DNA of 64,000 nt from Alteromonadales bacterium alter-6D02. GTDB lineage: Bacteria; Pseudomonadota; Gammaproteobacteria; Enterobacterales; Psychrobiaceae. The stretch spans positions 1 through 64,000 of the forward strand of contig PIZK01000001.1 in the NCBI GenBank assembly GCA_002835545.1. The letters are read 5' to 3'. Made by a program: the position numbers and the translations under genes. The notes beneath the pieces are model-generated. The model made no database searches and was not told the origin of the DNA. It was given only the letters and a program-made list of their open reading frames with translations. Shown in pieces: positions 16,856-25,294 of this stretch (position 1 is its first letter; the number at the start of each line of letters is the position of its first letter).

Positions 16856-18206
16856 AGTCGTGTTTGGACTTTTAAACGCTATCACTCACAAAGTAAACGA
16901 AATAGATATCCAACTAAAACTGATTTTGTTGGTATGTGTTCCTTGTTTTACGTTGACCGCTTTTTCGTTGTTTTTTTCTGGCGTTTCAGGTTATTTGATT
17001 GCATTTATACTGATTTTACTCACTTTACTGTGTAGTTATGTTGCTATTACCAGTAAATACCATGCTGAACATCAAATACGAACCTTTTCTAATTTAATCG
17101 AGTCGATGATTGATGGTGATTATTCATTGCGTGGGCATGCACAAAATAATCAGGCATTACAAGAGCTACTGACTTTGATTAATGAGCTTGCCGATCATTT
17201 AGCTGCGCATAAGGTTGAAGCAAAAGAGTCACGTTTGCTGCTTGAACGGATCATGCAGCAAATGGATGCAATGGTGTTAGCGACTGATGAGCAGGGCGTT
17301 GTTGTAATGACGAACACCTCGGCACATACGATTCTTTTTCCTCAGTTAGACAGTCTGGACGGGGTTAAGCTAGATGACACGTCATTGGGGCTGGAAATTG
17401 TGTCAGCACCTGCGGGAGTCATTTCATTTAACCAACCCGAGTTATCTGGTGAGTATTTTTTATTTAAAGATGATTTCCTAAGTTCAGGTAACAAACACCA
17501 CCTATACATGCTAACAAATGCTGAGCGCTTATTGATGGAAAAAGAGCGTCAAGCATGGCAAAGCTTGTTGCGGGTTTTAAGTCATGAAATGAACAATTCA
17601 TTAGCGCCAATCATTGCCATTAGCCAATCAATGAAAAAGAAGCTTGATCAAGTGGATACCGAGCTTAAAGCTGAGTCTTTACTTACTGGGGTTGGGATCA
17701 TTAATGAACGCGCCGCATCATTGTCTGGTTTTATCGGCAGTTATAGTCAGCTATCTCATTTGCCCGAACCTAATTTCTCGAGCTTTGGCTTAGCCAATGT
17801 TATTGAGCGATTAGCTCTGTTGTTTCCTGAGGCTGAATTAAAACATAACATTGACGTTGAATTAATCATTGAAGCGGATAAAGGCCAATTTGAGCAAGTG
17901 ATTATTAACTTATTTAAAAATGCAGCGGAGGCGATGCATGGACAAGCGCAGCCATTAATTATTGTCGATACCGAGTCTAGAGCCAATTGGCTACATATCA
18001 ATATTAAAGATACGGGAGTTGGCTTGGCTAATTTAGATAATATTTTTGTACCGTTTTTCACTACGAAGGCTCAAGGGAGTGGTATTGGGTTAGCGTTGTG
18101 CCGACAAATTATGTTTAATCATAATGGCATGATTAAACTTAGTAACAGAGCGGGGAAGGGGGTAGTGGCTACTTTATCACTGCCTATAGCTGCATCAACA
18201 TCATAA
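16842..18206 (+). CDS. Sensor histidine kinase, partner of the NtrC-type regulator
   Basis: A 454-aa membrane kinase. Two adjacent transmembrane helices (about residues 25-70) leave almost no periplasmic loop, so it probably senses the membrane or interior. Then come a HAMP-like linker, a PAS-like segment (about 135-215), a dimerisation helix with H248 in RVLSHEMNNSLAP, and the HATPase with N-box NLFKNAAEA and G-boxes DTGVGL and GSGIGLAL. Its start overlaps the regulator's stop by 14 bp, indicating translational coupling. Its NtrY-like layout fits other exporter-linked systems. Confidence 0.9.
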   Translation: MVWIKVVFGLLNAITHKVNEIDIQLKLILLVCVPCFTLTAFSLFFSGVSGYLIAFILILLTLLCSYVAITSKYHAEHQIRTFSNLIESMIDGDYSLRGHAQNNQALQELLTLINELADHLAAHKVEAKESRLLLERIMQQMDAMVLATDEQGVVVMTNTSAHTILFPQLDSLDGVKLDDTSLGLEIVSAPAGVISFNQPELSGEYFLFKDDFLSSGNKHHLYMLTNAERLLMEKERQAWQSLLRVLSHEMNNSLAPIIAISQSMKKKLDQVDTELKAESLLTGVGIINERAASLSGFIGSYSQLSHLPEPNFSSFGLANVIERLALLFPEAELKHNIDVELIIEADKGQFEQVIINLFKNAAEAMHGQAQPLIIVDTESRANWLHINIKDTGVGLANLDNIFVPFFTTKAQGSGIGLALCRQIMFNHNGMIKLSNRAGKGVVATLSLPIAASTS

Positions 18207-18356
18207 TTGAGAAATTGTTTACGACTAATTTGTTAATTTGTGGAATAAAGCCAAGACTATTGCCAAGAAAAAGCAGATAATTAGCCACAATTAGTTAAAT
18301 ACGCCGTCAAAGGGTCATTAGTTGGCTTTTTGTACGCTTGATTGTGGAATTCTCCG

Positions 18357-20540
18357 ATGGAAATTAAAGTAAATTATCTCGATAACCTTAGAATTGAAGC
18401 TAAGTTTGATGACTTCTCAGTTATCGCCGACCAACCAATTCGTTATAAGGGCGATGGCTCAGCGCCGAGCCCGTTTGACTACTTCTTAGCATCTTCGGCG
18501 TTGTGTGCCGCATATTTTGTTAAAGTTTATTGTGCGGCTCGTGATATTTCTACTGATGGCATTCGATTATCTCAAAATAATATTGTTGACCCTGAAGATC
18601 GTTACAATCAAATCTTTCAAATTCAAGTAGAGCTGCCGGAAAGTATTTCCGAAAAAGACCGTCAAGGTATTTTACGCTCAATTGACCGTTGTACGGTAAA
18701 AAAAGTTATTCAGACCGGTCCAGAATTTAAAGTCGACACCGTTGAAAATCTTGAAGAAGATGCGCAGGCGATGTTGATGGCACAACCTAGTGAGGGGGAT
18801 AACACCTTCATCTTGGGTAAAGATTTACCGCTAGAGCAAACGATCGCTGATATGACTTCAATCTTAACGGATTTAGGAATGAAGATTGAGATTTCATCAT
18901 GGCGTAACATTGTGCCAAACGTATGGTCGTTACATATTCGTGACGCTGCGTCACCGATGTGTTTTACTAACGGTAAAGGCTCAACTAAAGAAAGCGCGTT
19001 ATGTTCTGCATTAGGCGAGTTTATTGAACGTTTAAACTGTAACTTCTTCTATAACGATCAATTTCTTGGTCAGGATATTGCTAACAGTGATTTTGTTCAT
19101 TATCCCAACGAAAAGTGGTTTAAACCTGGCGCTGATGATGCACTGCCTGAAGGCATCTTAGATACTTACTGTCGAAAGATTTACGATCCTGAAGGTGAGC
19201 TGCGTGGTTCTCACTTAATCGATACCAACTCTGGTAATGTTGAACGTGGTTTGTGTTCTATCCCTTATGTTCGTCAATCAGATGGCGAGACGGTCTATTT
19301 CCCATCGAACCTGATTGAGAACTTATTCTTAAGTAATGGCATGAGTGCGGGTAACAACTTTGCCGAAGCTAAAGTGCAGTGTTTATCAGAAATTTTTGAG
19401 CGCGCGGTTAAACGTCAAATCATTGAGCAAGAAATTGTACTGCCTGATGTACCAAGTGAGGTCATTGCAAAATATCCTGCGATCTTAGAAGGTATTCAAG
19501 GGTTGGAAGCTCAAGGGTTCCCTGTTGTGGTGAAAGATGCTTCGCTAGGTGGCCAATTCCCAGTAATGTGTGTCACCTTGATGAATCCGAAAACAGGTGG
19601 GGTATTCGCTTCATTTGGCGCACACCCAAGCTTTGAGGTTGCTTTAGAGCGTAGCTTAACGGAACTACTGCAAGGTCGTAGCTTTGAAGGTCTCAATGAT
19701 GTGCAAAAGCCAACCTTTAATAGTGAAGCCGTTGCTGAACCTGAAAACTTTGTTGAGCATTTCATTGATTCAACAGGCGTGATTTCATGGCGTTTCTTTA
19801 GCGATAATCATGATTACCCGTTCTGCGAGTGGGATTTCTCTGGAACAAATGAAGAAGAGACAGCTGGCTTGTTCGGCATTTTACAGGACTTAGGTAAAGA
19901 AGCTTATGTCGCTGAATTTTCTGATATTGGTACTGCTTGTCGTATTTTGGTTCCTGATTACTCAGAAGTGTACCCAGTGGAAGATTTAATTTGGGATAAT
20001 ACCAATAAAGCACTAGCTTATCGTGAAGATATTTTAAACCTACATCGTTTAACTGATGATGAGCTTGTGGCGTTGGTTGAGCGTCTCGAAGAAAGTCAGT
20101 TAGATAACTACACTGATATTACCACCTTAATAGGTATTGAATTTGATGAAAATACCGAATGGGGACAACTAACAATCCTTGAGCTTAAACTGCTTATTTT
20201 CCTAGCGTTAGGGGAATTAGAAGAGGCTATTGAGTTAGTTGAAACCTTCTTACAGTTTAACGATAACACCGTTGAACGTGGTTTATTCTATCAAGCCGTG
20301 CATGCGGTACTTGAAGTGACATTAGACGAAGAGCTCGAGTTGGAAGACTTTATGAACAACTTTAACCGCATGTTTGGCCAAGAGACAATGGCGAACGTAG
20401 TGGGTTCGGTTGCAGGTGAAGTGCGCTTCTTTGGTTTAACGCCAACTAATATGCAATTGGAAGGCTTAGATAAGCACTTACGCTTAATTGAGAGCTATAA
20501 AAAACTACATAGCGCTCGTGCTCAGAGAGCCGCTAAATAA
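18357..20540 (+). CDS. ycaO: OsmC-YcaO fusion protein
   Basis: A 727-aa fusion. Residues 1-125 are an OsmC/YhfA-like domain with the two family cysteines (C50 in SSALCAAYF, C112 in DRCTVKK), which in OsmC/Ohr proteins reduce peroxides. Residues about 150-727 match E. coli YcaO closely, including VPNVWSLHIRD, CFTNGKG and HYPNEKWF. YcaO enzymes activate amide backbones with ATP; E. coli YcaO has been linked to RimO-dependent modification of ribosomal protein S12. I prefer ATG 18357 over TTG 18342. A hairpin at 20551-20575 follows. Single-gene unit. Confidence 0.88.
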   Translation: MEIKVNYLDNLRIEAKFDDFSVIADQPIRYKGDGSAPSPFDYFLASSALCAAYFVKVYCAARDISTDGIRLSQNNIVDPEDRYNQIFQIQVELPESISEKDRQGILRSIDRCTVKKVIQTGPEFKVDTVENLEEDAQAMLMAQPSEGDNTFILGKDLPLEQTIADMTSILTDLGMKIEISSWRNIVPNVWSLHIRDAASPMCFTNGKGSTKESALCSALGEFIERLNCNFFYNDQFLGQDIANSDFVHYPNEKWFKPGADDALPEGILDTYCRKIYDPEGELRGSHLIDTNSGNVERGLCSIPYVRQSDGETVYFPSNLIENLFLSNGMSAGNNFAEAKVQCLSEIFERAVKRQIIEQEIVLPDVPSEVIAKYPAILEGIQGLEAQGFPVVVKDASLGGQFPVMCVTLMNPKTGGVFASFGAHPSFEVALERSLTELLQGRSFEGLNDVQKPTFNSEAVAEPENFVEHFIDSTGVISWRFFSDNHDYPFCEWDFSGTNEEETAGLFGILQDLGKEAYVAEFSDIGTACRILVPDYSEVYPVEDLIWDNTNKALAYREDILNLHRLTDDELVALVERLEESQLDNYTDITTLIGIEFDENTEWGQLTILELKLLIFLALGELEEAIELVETFLQFNDNTVERGLFYQAVHAVLEVTLDEELELEDFMNNFNRMFGQETMANVVGSVAGEVRFFGLTPTNMQLEGLDKHLRLIESYKKLHSARAQRAAK

Positions 20541-20550
20541 CTACGCCGAC

Positions 20551-20585
20551 GTAGCCCTTGTTGCTCAAGGGCTACTCTGCTCCTC
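20551..20585 (+). terminator. Terminator after the OsmC-YcaO gene
   Basis: GTAGCCCTTG and CAAGGGCTAC form a perfect 10-bp stem with a TTGCT loop, 10 bp after the stop codon. The tail TCTGCTCCTCTCTT is only moderately T-rich, so efficiency is uncertain. Confidence 0.6.
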
Positions 20586-21149
20586 TCTTGATACTTAGCT
20601 AAACCAAATCTGTCACTTAATCATCAAGGTTGGTATTACCAGTGTTCGCGTCTTTAACTGATGATGAATGTAGGTATGTGGTCGGTCGGTGTCTTTTAAA
20701 TTTTAACAATACGTTTATCTACCTCCTCACTAGTTTGAGATTAGCGCTCATGCTCTCCATTTCATTAATAGATTGATATTTAACCAAATAAGTCCTGCTT
20801 TAGTGATTTAAGTACAGTAGTAGTTACGATTTATGTTCAAAAATGTGACAAAGTTAACAAAAATGTTTTAATTACTGTGGTAAAGAATTGCTAAAAATAG
20901 CCATTTCAATTATTCTTCTTGCAAATCAAAGGGGTAAAAGTAGCTTATTGTAAAATACTAATGTATTGCTGCTACTCCTAGTCGAAAGGCTAAATTATCA
21001 TGGCTGAAAAGTTGATTATTGAACAAAGTCAATTAGATTTAGTAAAGGCAGCCAAAGAAGTTTTAGGTGTTCTGAGCCAACAAAAAAATATAAATATCTC
21101 AGTTCAGCTTAACCCAGTTCTACTATTATCCTTAATTTGGAGTAAAATC
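20586..21149 (+). promoter_or_regulatory. Long leader region before the carbonic anhydrase gene
   Basis: About 560 bp with no gene in its left part. Around 20979-20992 TAGTC-GAAA-GGCTA forms a short GNRA-capped hairpin. From ATG 21000 a frame runs without stop into the carbonic anhydrase gene, but the 50 extra residues precede a perfect signal peptide and so are unlikely to be part of the protein. The region could hold a 5' UTR element or a short leader peptide. I recognise no known riboswitch. Confidence 0.35.
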
Positions 21150-22004
21150 ATGAAAAAAGAAGTTATCTTAGCGTTATTTGCAGCGAGCTTAGTTCCTGCA
21201 CACGCAATCGCAGGCAGTGGCAATACAGTTTCTGATAGCGTTATTGAGAAACAACGTGCTGCGTTAGCTAAAAATACCGCTGGTAAAGGCTTTGGTCCTC
21301 AATCTCCACGTGATATTGATGCAATCAATGGCGCTAACAAACGTTTATTTAGCACTGCACCTTCTTACACTGACATGAACCTATGTAACATTCACTTCCA
21401 CAAAAATGCTGAGCATAAAGGCGGTGAGTTCGCCACTTATGCTGGTAACGGCGACGGTAAAGGTTTCCAAACAGGTTACAAATACTCTGGTACATTAACA
21501 GCTAAAGAAATGAAGCCGCTTCGTGGTGACGTTTGTCCAAGTAAACACGGTGGTCTTAATTCAGGTGACACAATTGAAGTTCACTACGTTCATTCAACAG
21601 CAAAAATTAAACCAGGACCAACTTTAGGTGCGTGTTTAAGTGATTCTATCAAGAACCCACAATTACGTGTAGAAACGCAAGTTTACGTTCTTGTAAATGA
21701 TAAAAATGCACTAGACTTTAACAAGCTAGCTAAACACGGTAAGCGTGATGGGCTACACCAAGCACTTAACATTCCTGAGAATACAGGTGTTCCAGTTCAG
21801 TACGCTGGTTCAACAACTGGTCCTAGCTACAACGAACAAGGTTCTCCATTACAAGTATCTTGGAGCGTTCGCCCTAAAGTAGCAAAAGTTAATGCAAAAT
21901 CTGTTGGTCAGTGGTGTAAAGGTAATACTTTCAAAGAAGACCATGCACATGGTGTACGTAACTTAGTTGTTAACCCTGATTTAATTTCTCAAATTAACTT
22001 CTAA
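21150..22004 (+). CDS. Delta-class carbonic anhydrase, periplasmic
   Basis: A 284-aa exported enzyme interconverting CO2 and bicarbonate. The signal peptide (1-21, cut after AIA) begins at ATG 21150, with GGAG 7 bases upstream. Likely zinc ligands are H82 and H84 in CNIHFHKNAEH plus H145 or H148 in TIEVHYVHS, an arrangement that parallels alpha-CA HxH...ExHxxH. The CNIHFHKNAEHKGGEF block and the CLSD...QVYVLVN region are what I associate with the delta class, first known from diatoms. C79 and C129 may form a disulfide. The strong terminator at 22067-22100 closes the unit. Confidence 0.75.
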   Translation: MKKEVILALFAASLVPAHAIAGSGNTVSDSVIEKQRAALAKNTAGKGFGPQSPRDIDAINGANKRLFSTAPSYTDMNLCNIHFHKNAEHKGGEFATYAGNGDGKGFQTGYKYSGTLTAKEMKPLRGDVCPSKHGGLNSGDTIEVHYVHSTAKIKPGPTLGACLSDSIKNPQLRVETQVYVLVNDKNALDFNKLAKHGKRDGLHQALNIPENTGVPVQYAGSTTGPSYNEQGSPLQVSWSVRPKVAKVNAKSVGQWCKGNTFKEDHAHGVRNLVVNPDLISQINF

Positions 22005-22066
22005 TTAATAGGCGCTTTAGGCGCTGTTATTAGTTGATGAGAAATATCTCAGAGTAGTACATATTG

Positions 22067-22100
22067 AAAGGCCGTTGATATAATATCAACGGCCTTTTTG
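22067..22100 (+). terminator. Rho-independent terminator after the carbonic anhydrase gene
   Basis: AAAGGCCGTTGATAT pairs with ATATCAACGGCCTTT and runs into TTTG. The stem is up to 15 bp with a minimal loop, 62 bp beyond the stop codon. Confidence 0.85.
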
Positions 22101-22144
22101 TTTCGAATTGAACGTCAGCACATTCTCAATCACGTTACTACGGA

Positions 22145-22410
22145 AGTCTTTTAAACCAGAGTTTTTGTGTTAACAACAAAGCGAGGTCCTGAATAAACCA
22201 CTTTCAGGATGACGCGTGGTGGTGTGTAGCGTGTCGCACTTACATCCCCGTTGTTTCGGTAGTCTTTTAAGCCAAAATCTTTGTGTTAACAGCAAAGCGA
22301 GATCCTGAATAAACCACTTTCAGGATGACGTGTGGTGGGGTGTAGCGTGTCGTACTTACATCCCCGTTGTTTCGGTAGTCTTTTAAGCCGGAATTTTTGT
22401 TTTAAAGATG
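22145..22410. repeat. Tandem 116-bp repeats (2.3 copies) with REP-like hairpins
   Basis: Units start at 22145, 22261 and 22377, exactly 116 bp apart; the third is partial. Each full unit holds an ATCCTGAA...TTCAGGAT type hairpin (imperfect in unit 1) and the motif TTCGGTAGTCTTTTAAGCC, which resembles the REP-like hairpin at 34-59. No open frame spans the array. This fits a locally amplified dispersed repeat between convergent genes. Confidence 0.85.
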
Positions 22411-22413
22411 AAG

Positions 22414-22444
22414 CTTACCCTGAAGGTAAACCCTTCAGGGTAAG
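22414..22444. terminator. Perfect 13-bp hairpin at the end of the envelope operon
   Basis: CTTACCCTGAAGG and CCTTCAGGGTAAG with a 5-nt loop, 17 bp beyond the stop of the minus-strand M48 peptidase gene. On the minus strand it is followed by CTTCATCTTTAAAAC, a modest T-tract, so it may end the operon transcript. It could instead be a REP-like element. Confidence 0.5.
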
Positions 22445-22460
22445 TTCAAGTAATTGATAT

Positions 22461-23930
22461 CTATTCGATAATTTTTATCCATTCGCCTAACTTGGGTTCG
22501 CCTCTTGGGTAGAGACCATTTATCAATCTTATTTTCTGTGCAGGGTAAGCGCCAATCTTTAAGTGTTTAGCTAAGGCGTCGATGCTGGTGTGAGCGTTAG
22601 CTTTTACATAATGGATCTTTTTCGATTTCGGTTTACTTCGTTGACTCCGTTGTGGTCTAAAACTATGAATACTTTCTAAAAAAAGTTTGTCATAGTCAGT
22701 GTCAGCCTGTGGTTTGAAAACACTACCTGTTAAAACATACGCTCGGCGGCCTTGGAATAATACTGCGATCCGTTGATCTTCTTCGCCAGAATTACTGGTG
22801 ATGATTCCTGTATGGCCGTTCAAGCCATATTGACTAAAATCTTCAGACCGGTGCAACACTTCGGTTTTAGCTATCTTGCGTAAATAGTTACTTGGGGAAA
22901 GTTTATTTTGGTGTTTAGCGACTTGAATAGTTAATTGTGCTGATTGATCTGACGGTTGTGACAAGATCGCTTGACGAGTATTTTTCACTTGCCACTCCTT
23001 GGGAAAGACAAGGGTAAAACCGAGGTTCTTATGGCTATAACGGTTTTCATCGCTGTGTTTTTGTTGTTTGATAATCGCTTCATAATTCACGCCGTAGACT
23101 AGACCTTCGATGTGTTCTCTGTATTGCTGCTGGTTTTGAATAAAATCATCTTTATTATCGAGTGTACCTGCTTTGGAAATGACTTCTTTAAGGCGGACAT
23201 CATTACGCGGGTGAGTTGAGAACACGCCATGATAGCTTCTTGATTGCTTGCCTTCACTTTTAGCACGATAGCGAGCAAAGCGTTCATGATCTTTTAGTAC
23301 ACCGATGGTTTCCACCATTGCGTGGGGATCGTAGCCACTGTTAAATAAATACTCAGCACCAAAGCCATCAGCTTCTAACTCCATTTCTCGACCGTAGCCT
23401 TTAACCGCTGCACTGCTCCATAGACGAGTGACATCACTGATATGTGCATTACCAGTAGTAAAAACGGATAAAACGGACAATACGTTTGCCCCTTTACGTG
23501 CAGTGTCTTGGCGCACTACATGTCTCGCTGTAATATGACCGATTTCATGAGCTAAAACAGCTGCTAATTGGGCTTCAGAGTCTAGGTAGGCAAGTAAGCC
23601 TCGATTAATATAAATGTAGCCTCCGGGTAGAGCAAAGGCGTTAATGTCAGGTTTGTCAATAATCGTAAAATGATATTTTATGTTAGGCCGATGACTGGAT
23701 TTTGCGACCTTTTGGCCTATATTATCGATGTATGTGGCGAGTTTTTCATCTTGATATATAGGAACAGATTTAATTAGTTTTTGGTGCATTTCCTTGCCGA
23801 GTTTTATTTCTTCACTCTCTGACATCATTACTAAGTCAATTGAGCCTGTCGCAGGATTGACAGAGCAGCCACTGAGTATGAGGAAAGTGACCACGATCAA
23901 CCAGTGATAAGGTTTAATCAAAACAAACAT
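22461..23930 (-). CDS. M48 family metalloprotease, lipoprotein
   Basis: A 489-aa BepA/LoiP-type zinc protease exported as a lipoprotein (lipobox LILSGC, C22). The catalytic motif is HEIGH (128-132), with a third zinc ligand in ELEADGFGAEY (about 184). The C-terminal half (about 280-489) holds an extra domain of unknown type, ending in a LysM-like stretch (NGLYPRGEPKLGEWIKII). Relatives degrade or fold outer-membrane proteins. It is the last gene of the operon, 21 bp after a lipoprotein gene, with GGAGG before its ATG. A quality-control role for the envelope complex is inferred. Confidence 0.9.
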   Translation of the reverse strand: MFVLIKPYHWLIVVTFLILSGCSVNPATGSIDLVMMSESEEIKLGKEMHQKLIKSVPIYQDEKLATYIDNIGQKVAKSSHRPNIKYHFTIIDKPDINAFALPGGYIYINRGLLAYLDSEAQLAAVLAHEIGHITARHVVRQDTARKGANVLSVLSVFTTGNAHISDVTRLWSSAAVKGYGREMELEADGFGAEYLFNSGYDPHAMVETIGVLKDHERFARYRAKSEGKQSRSYHGVFSTHPRNDVRLKEVISKAGTLDNKDDFIQNQQQYREHIEGLVYGVNYEAIIKQQKHSDENRYSHKNLGFTLVFPKEWQVKNTRQAILSQPSDQSAQLTIQVAKHQNKLSPSNYLRKIAKTEVLHRSEDFSQYGLNGHTGIITSNSGEEDQRIAVLFQGRRAYVLTGSVFKPQADTDYDKLFLESIHSFRPQRSQRSKPKSKKIHYVKANAHTSIDALAKHLKIGAYPAQKIRLINGLYPRGEPKLGEWIKIIE

Positions 23931-23951
23931 GACGACCTCCGATTTTTATCA

Positions 23952-24617
23952 TTATTTCGACTGTAAGAATTGTTTGAGTTGTTGTGCCATGCCCTGACAG
24001 GCTTTGGTTTGAACCTGTGCAATTAATGGTATTGGTACGACAACCGCTGGCATATAGGAAGTGCCGTCAGCAATACTACTGACTTTGCCGATGAGTTTCT
24101 GGCTTTGATAATCCCAAATAGACGCTTCATATTCGGCTTCATTATCCCAAGAGCCAAAGCCGAAACAGGCTGCACCACCAGCGGAAATACCACAACTGAT
24201 AGACCCACTCGCACGCGTCTTTTCAGTATTCCCGTCTACCCAAACAATGTAATGCACATTAAATTCATCGAAGACTTGTGAGATTTGATCATACGATAAT
24301 AATCGTTGTAGTCCCTGCACTTGTGTTGGGGCTGTCCGAGCCTCAAACCACGGATAGAGACGATCGACAAAGGTTTTTTCATCAATCACATTTAAGCCAG
24401 TTTCCCCTTGAGAGAGCTTTGTGCCTATACATGACACTAATTCTGGTTCCGTTTCATAATTACTGCCACTTCGGCGTCCAATGACTACGATTGATTCACC
24501 TTCTTTTAAATTAGTGGCGTGGTGCTTAATCTGATCGACTGTGACAGAGGTACATCCAGTCAGAAACAGCAATGTTAGTGCAATATAGATAGAATAGTTG
24601 AGGTCTTGAGCTTTCAT
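23952..24617 (-). CDS. Lipoprotein of unknown function
   Basis: A 221-aa predicted lipoprotein (lipobox FLTGC, C22). The body has VVIGRRSGSNYETEPELVSCIGTKL, a VHYIVWVDG strand and a C-rich SISCGISAGGAACFGFGSWDNEAEY segment, then an SIWDYQSQKLIGKV strand that recalls the CsgG/LpoB-like lipoprotein fold. The family is not recognised with confidence. The gene starts 2 bp after the preceding lipoprotein gene and has AGGAG upstream. Its place in the operon suggests an outer-membrane partner of the TolQ/VWA proteins. Confidence 0.75.
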   Translation of the reverse strand: MKAQDLNYSIYIALTLLFLTGCTSVTVDQIKHHATNLKEGESIVVIGRRSGSNYETEPELVSCIGTKLSQGETGLNVIDEKTFVDRLYPWFEARTAPTQVQGLQRLLSYDQISQVFDEFNVHYIVWVDGNTEKTRASGSISCGISAGGAACFGFGSWDNEAEYEASIWDYQSQKLIGKVSSIADGTSYMPAVVVPIPLIAQVQTKACQGMAQQLKQFLQSK

Positions 24618-24619
24618 GG

Positions 24620-25273
24620 TTACTTACTCCTATTGGCAAACTTTTGTTGTGAGAGCCATGAATTGATCTCTGGAACGTGACCAAACCTGAGTGAAAAGCC
24701 AGCGCCGGCATCCCTGAGGGCAATAATCAATGCTTCATTAAGTGCACTTTCTTCCGACTTCATAAATGCCGTTGGTGTTTTGCCATACGCGGTTAAAATC
24801 CAGTCAGCAATGAGTCGACCTTCTTTGTTATAGACCTTCATGTTATATTTCATCCAAACTTCGAACATGTTAACGTTGGTTTCGCGCGGCATGTTGTATT
24901 GGAATTCTTCAAGGGTTGGCTCAAAAACTAGATCGGTTTTTTTGCTGGCTTCGTCGGCCTGATCAGCTAAAGTTACAACCTCTTTAAACATAGCAGGGAG
25001 TACCGTGTTAAAAAGCGCTTGCTGTGCATCACCAATCTCTATCTGCCATTGCTGACGTTTTTCATTGTTCTCGACATAGTTGTATTGTTTAAATGCGGGT
25101 TTGTAGACTACGCCCATAGTTAACGGCAGCGGGTCAACAATTGGGCTTGGGAAATGACCCGATACATTAATTGTGCTTGTACAACCACTGAGTGCGCCAC
25201 ATAAAAAACACAGTATTAAACAGTAAATTCTGCTGCTATTTAACCTAGGTAGAGCTTGATTGTTAATTATCAT
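24620..25273 (-). CDS. Lipoprotein of unknown function
   Basis: A 217-aa predicted lipoprotein with lipobox ALSGC near residue 31. I start at ATG 25273 (GGAGAAGCAG just before); the frame extends to TTG 25285. The mature part has LPLTMGVVYKPAFKQYNY and a DLVFEPTLEEFQYNMP strand followed by MFEVWMKYNMKVYNKEGRLI, a beta-sandwich pattern like that of small assembly lipoproteins. No known family was recognised. It is nested between the second VWA gene (9-21 bp upstream) and another lipoprotein gene. Confidence 0.75.
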   Translation of the reverse strand: MIINNQALPRLNSSRIYCLILCFLCGALSGCTSTINVSGHFPSPIVDPLPLTMGVVYKPAFKQYNYVENNEKRQQWQIEIGDAQQALFNTVLPAMFKEVVTLADQADEASKKTDLVFEPTLEEFQYNMPRETNVNMFEVWMKYNMKVYNKEGRLIADWILTAYGKTPTAFMKSEESALNEALIIALRDAGAGFSLRFGHVPEINSWLSQQKFANRSK

Positions 25274-25294
25274 CTGCTTCTCCAATTTGTTTGG

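Noticed and set aside
21000-21149. N-terminal extension of the carbonic anhydrase
   Set aside because: ATG 21150 has a good ribosome-binding site and begins a perfect signal peptide; the extension would bury it.
22145-22410. Possible CRISPR array
   Set aside because: Only about two units of 116 bp, with the whole unit repeated rather than short repeats separated by unique spacers, and no cas genes nearby.
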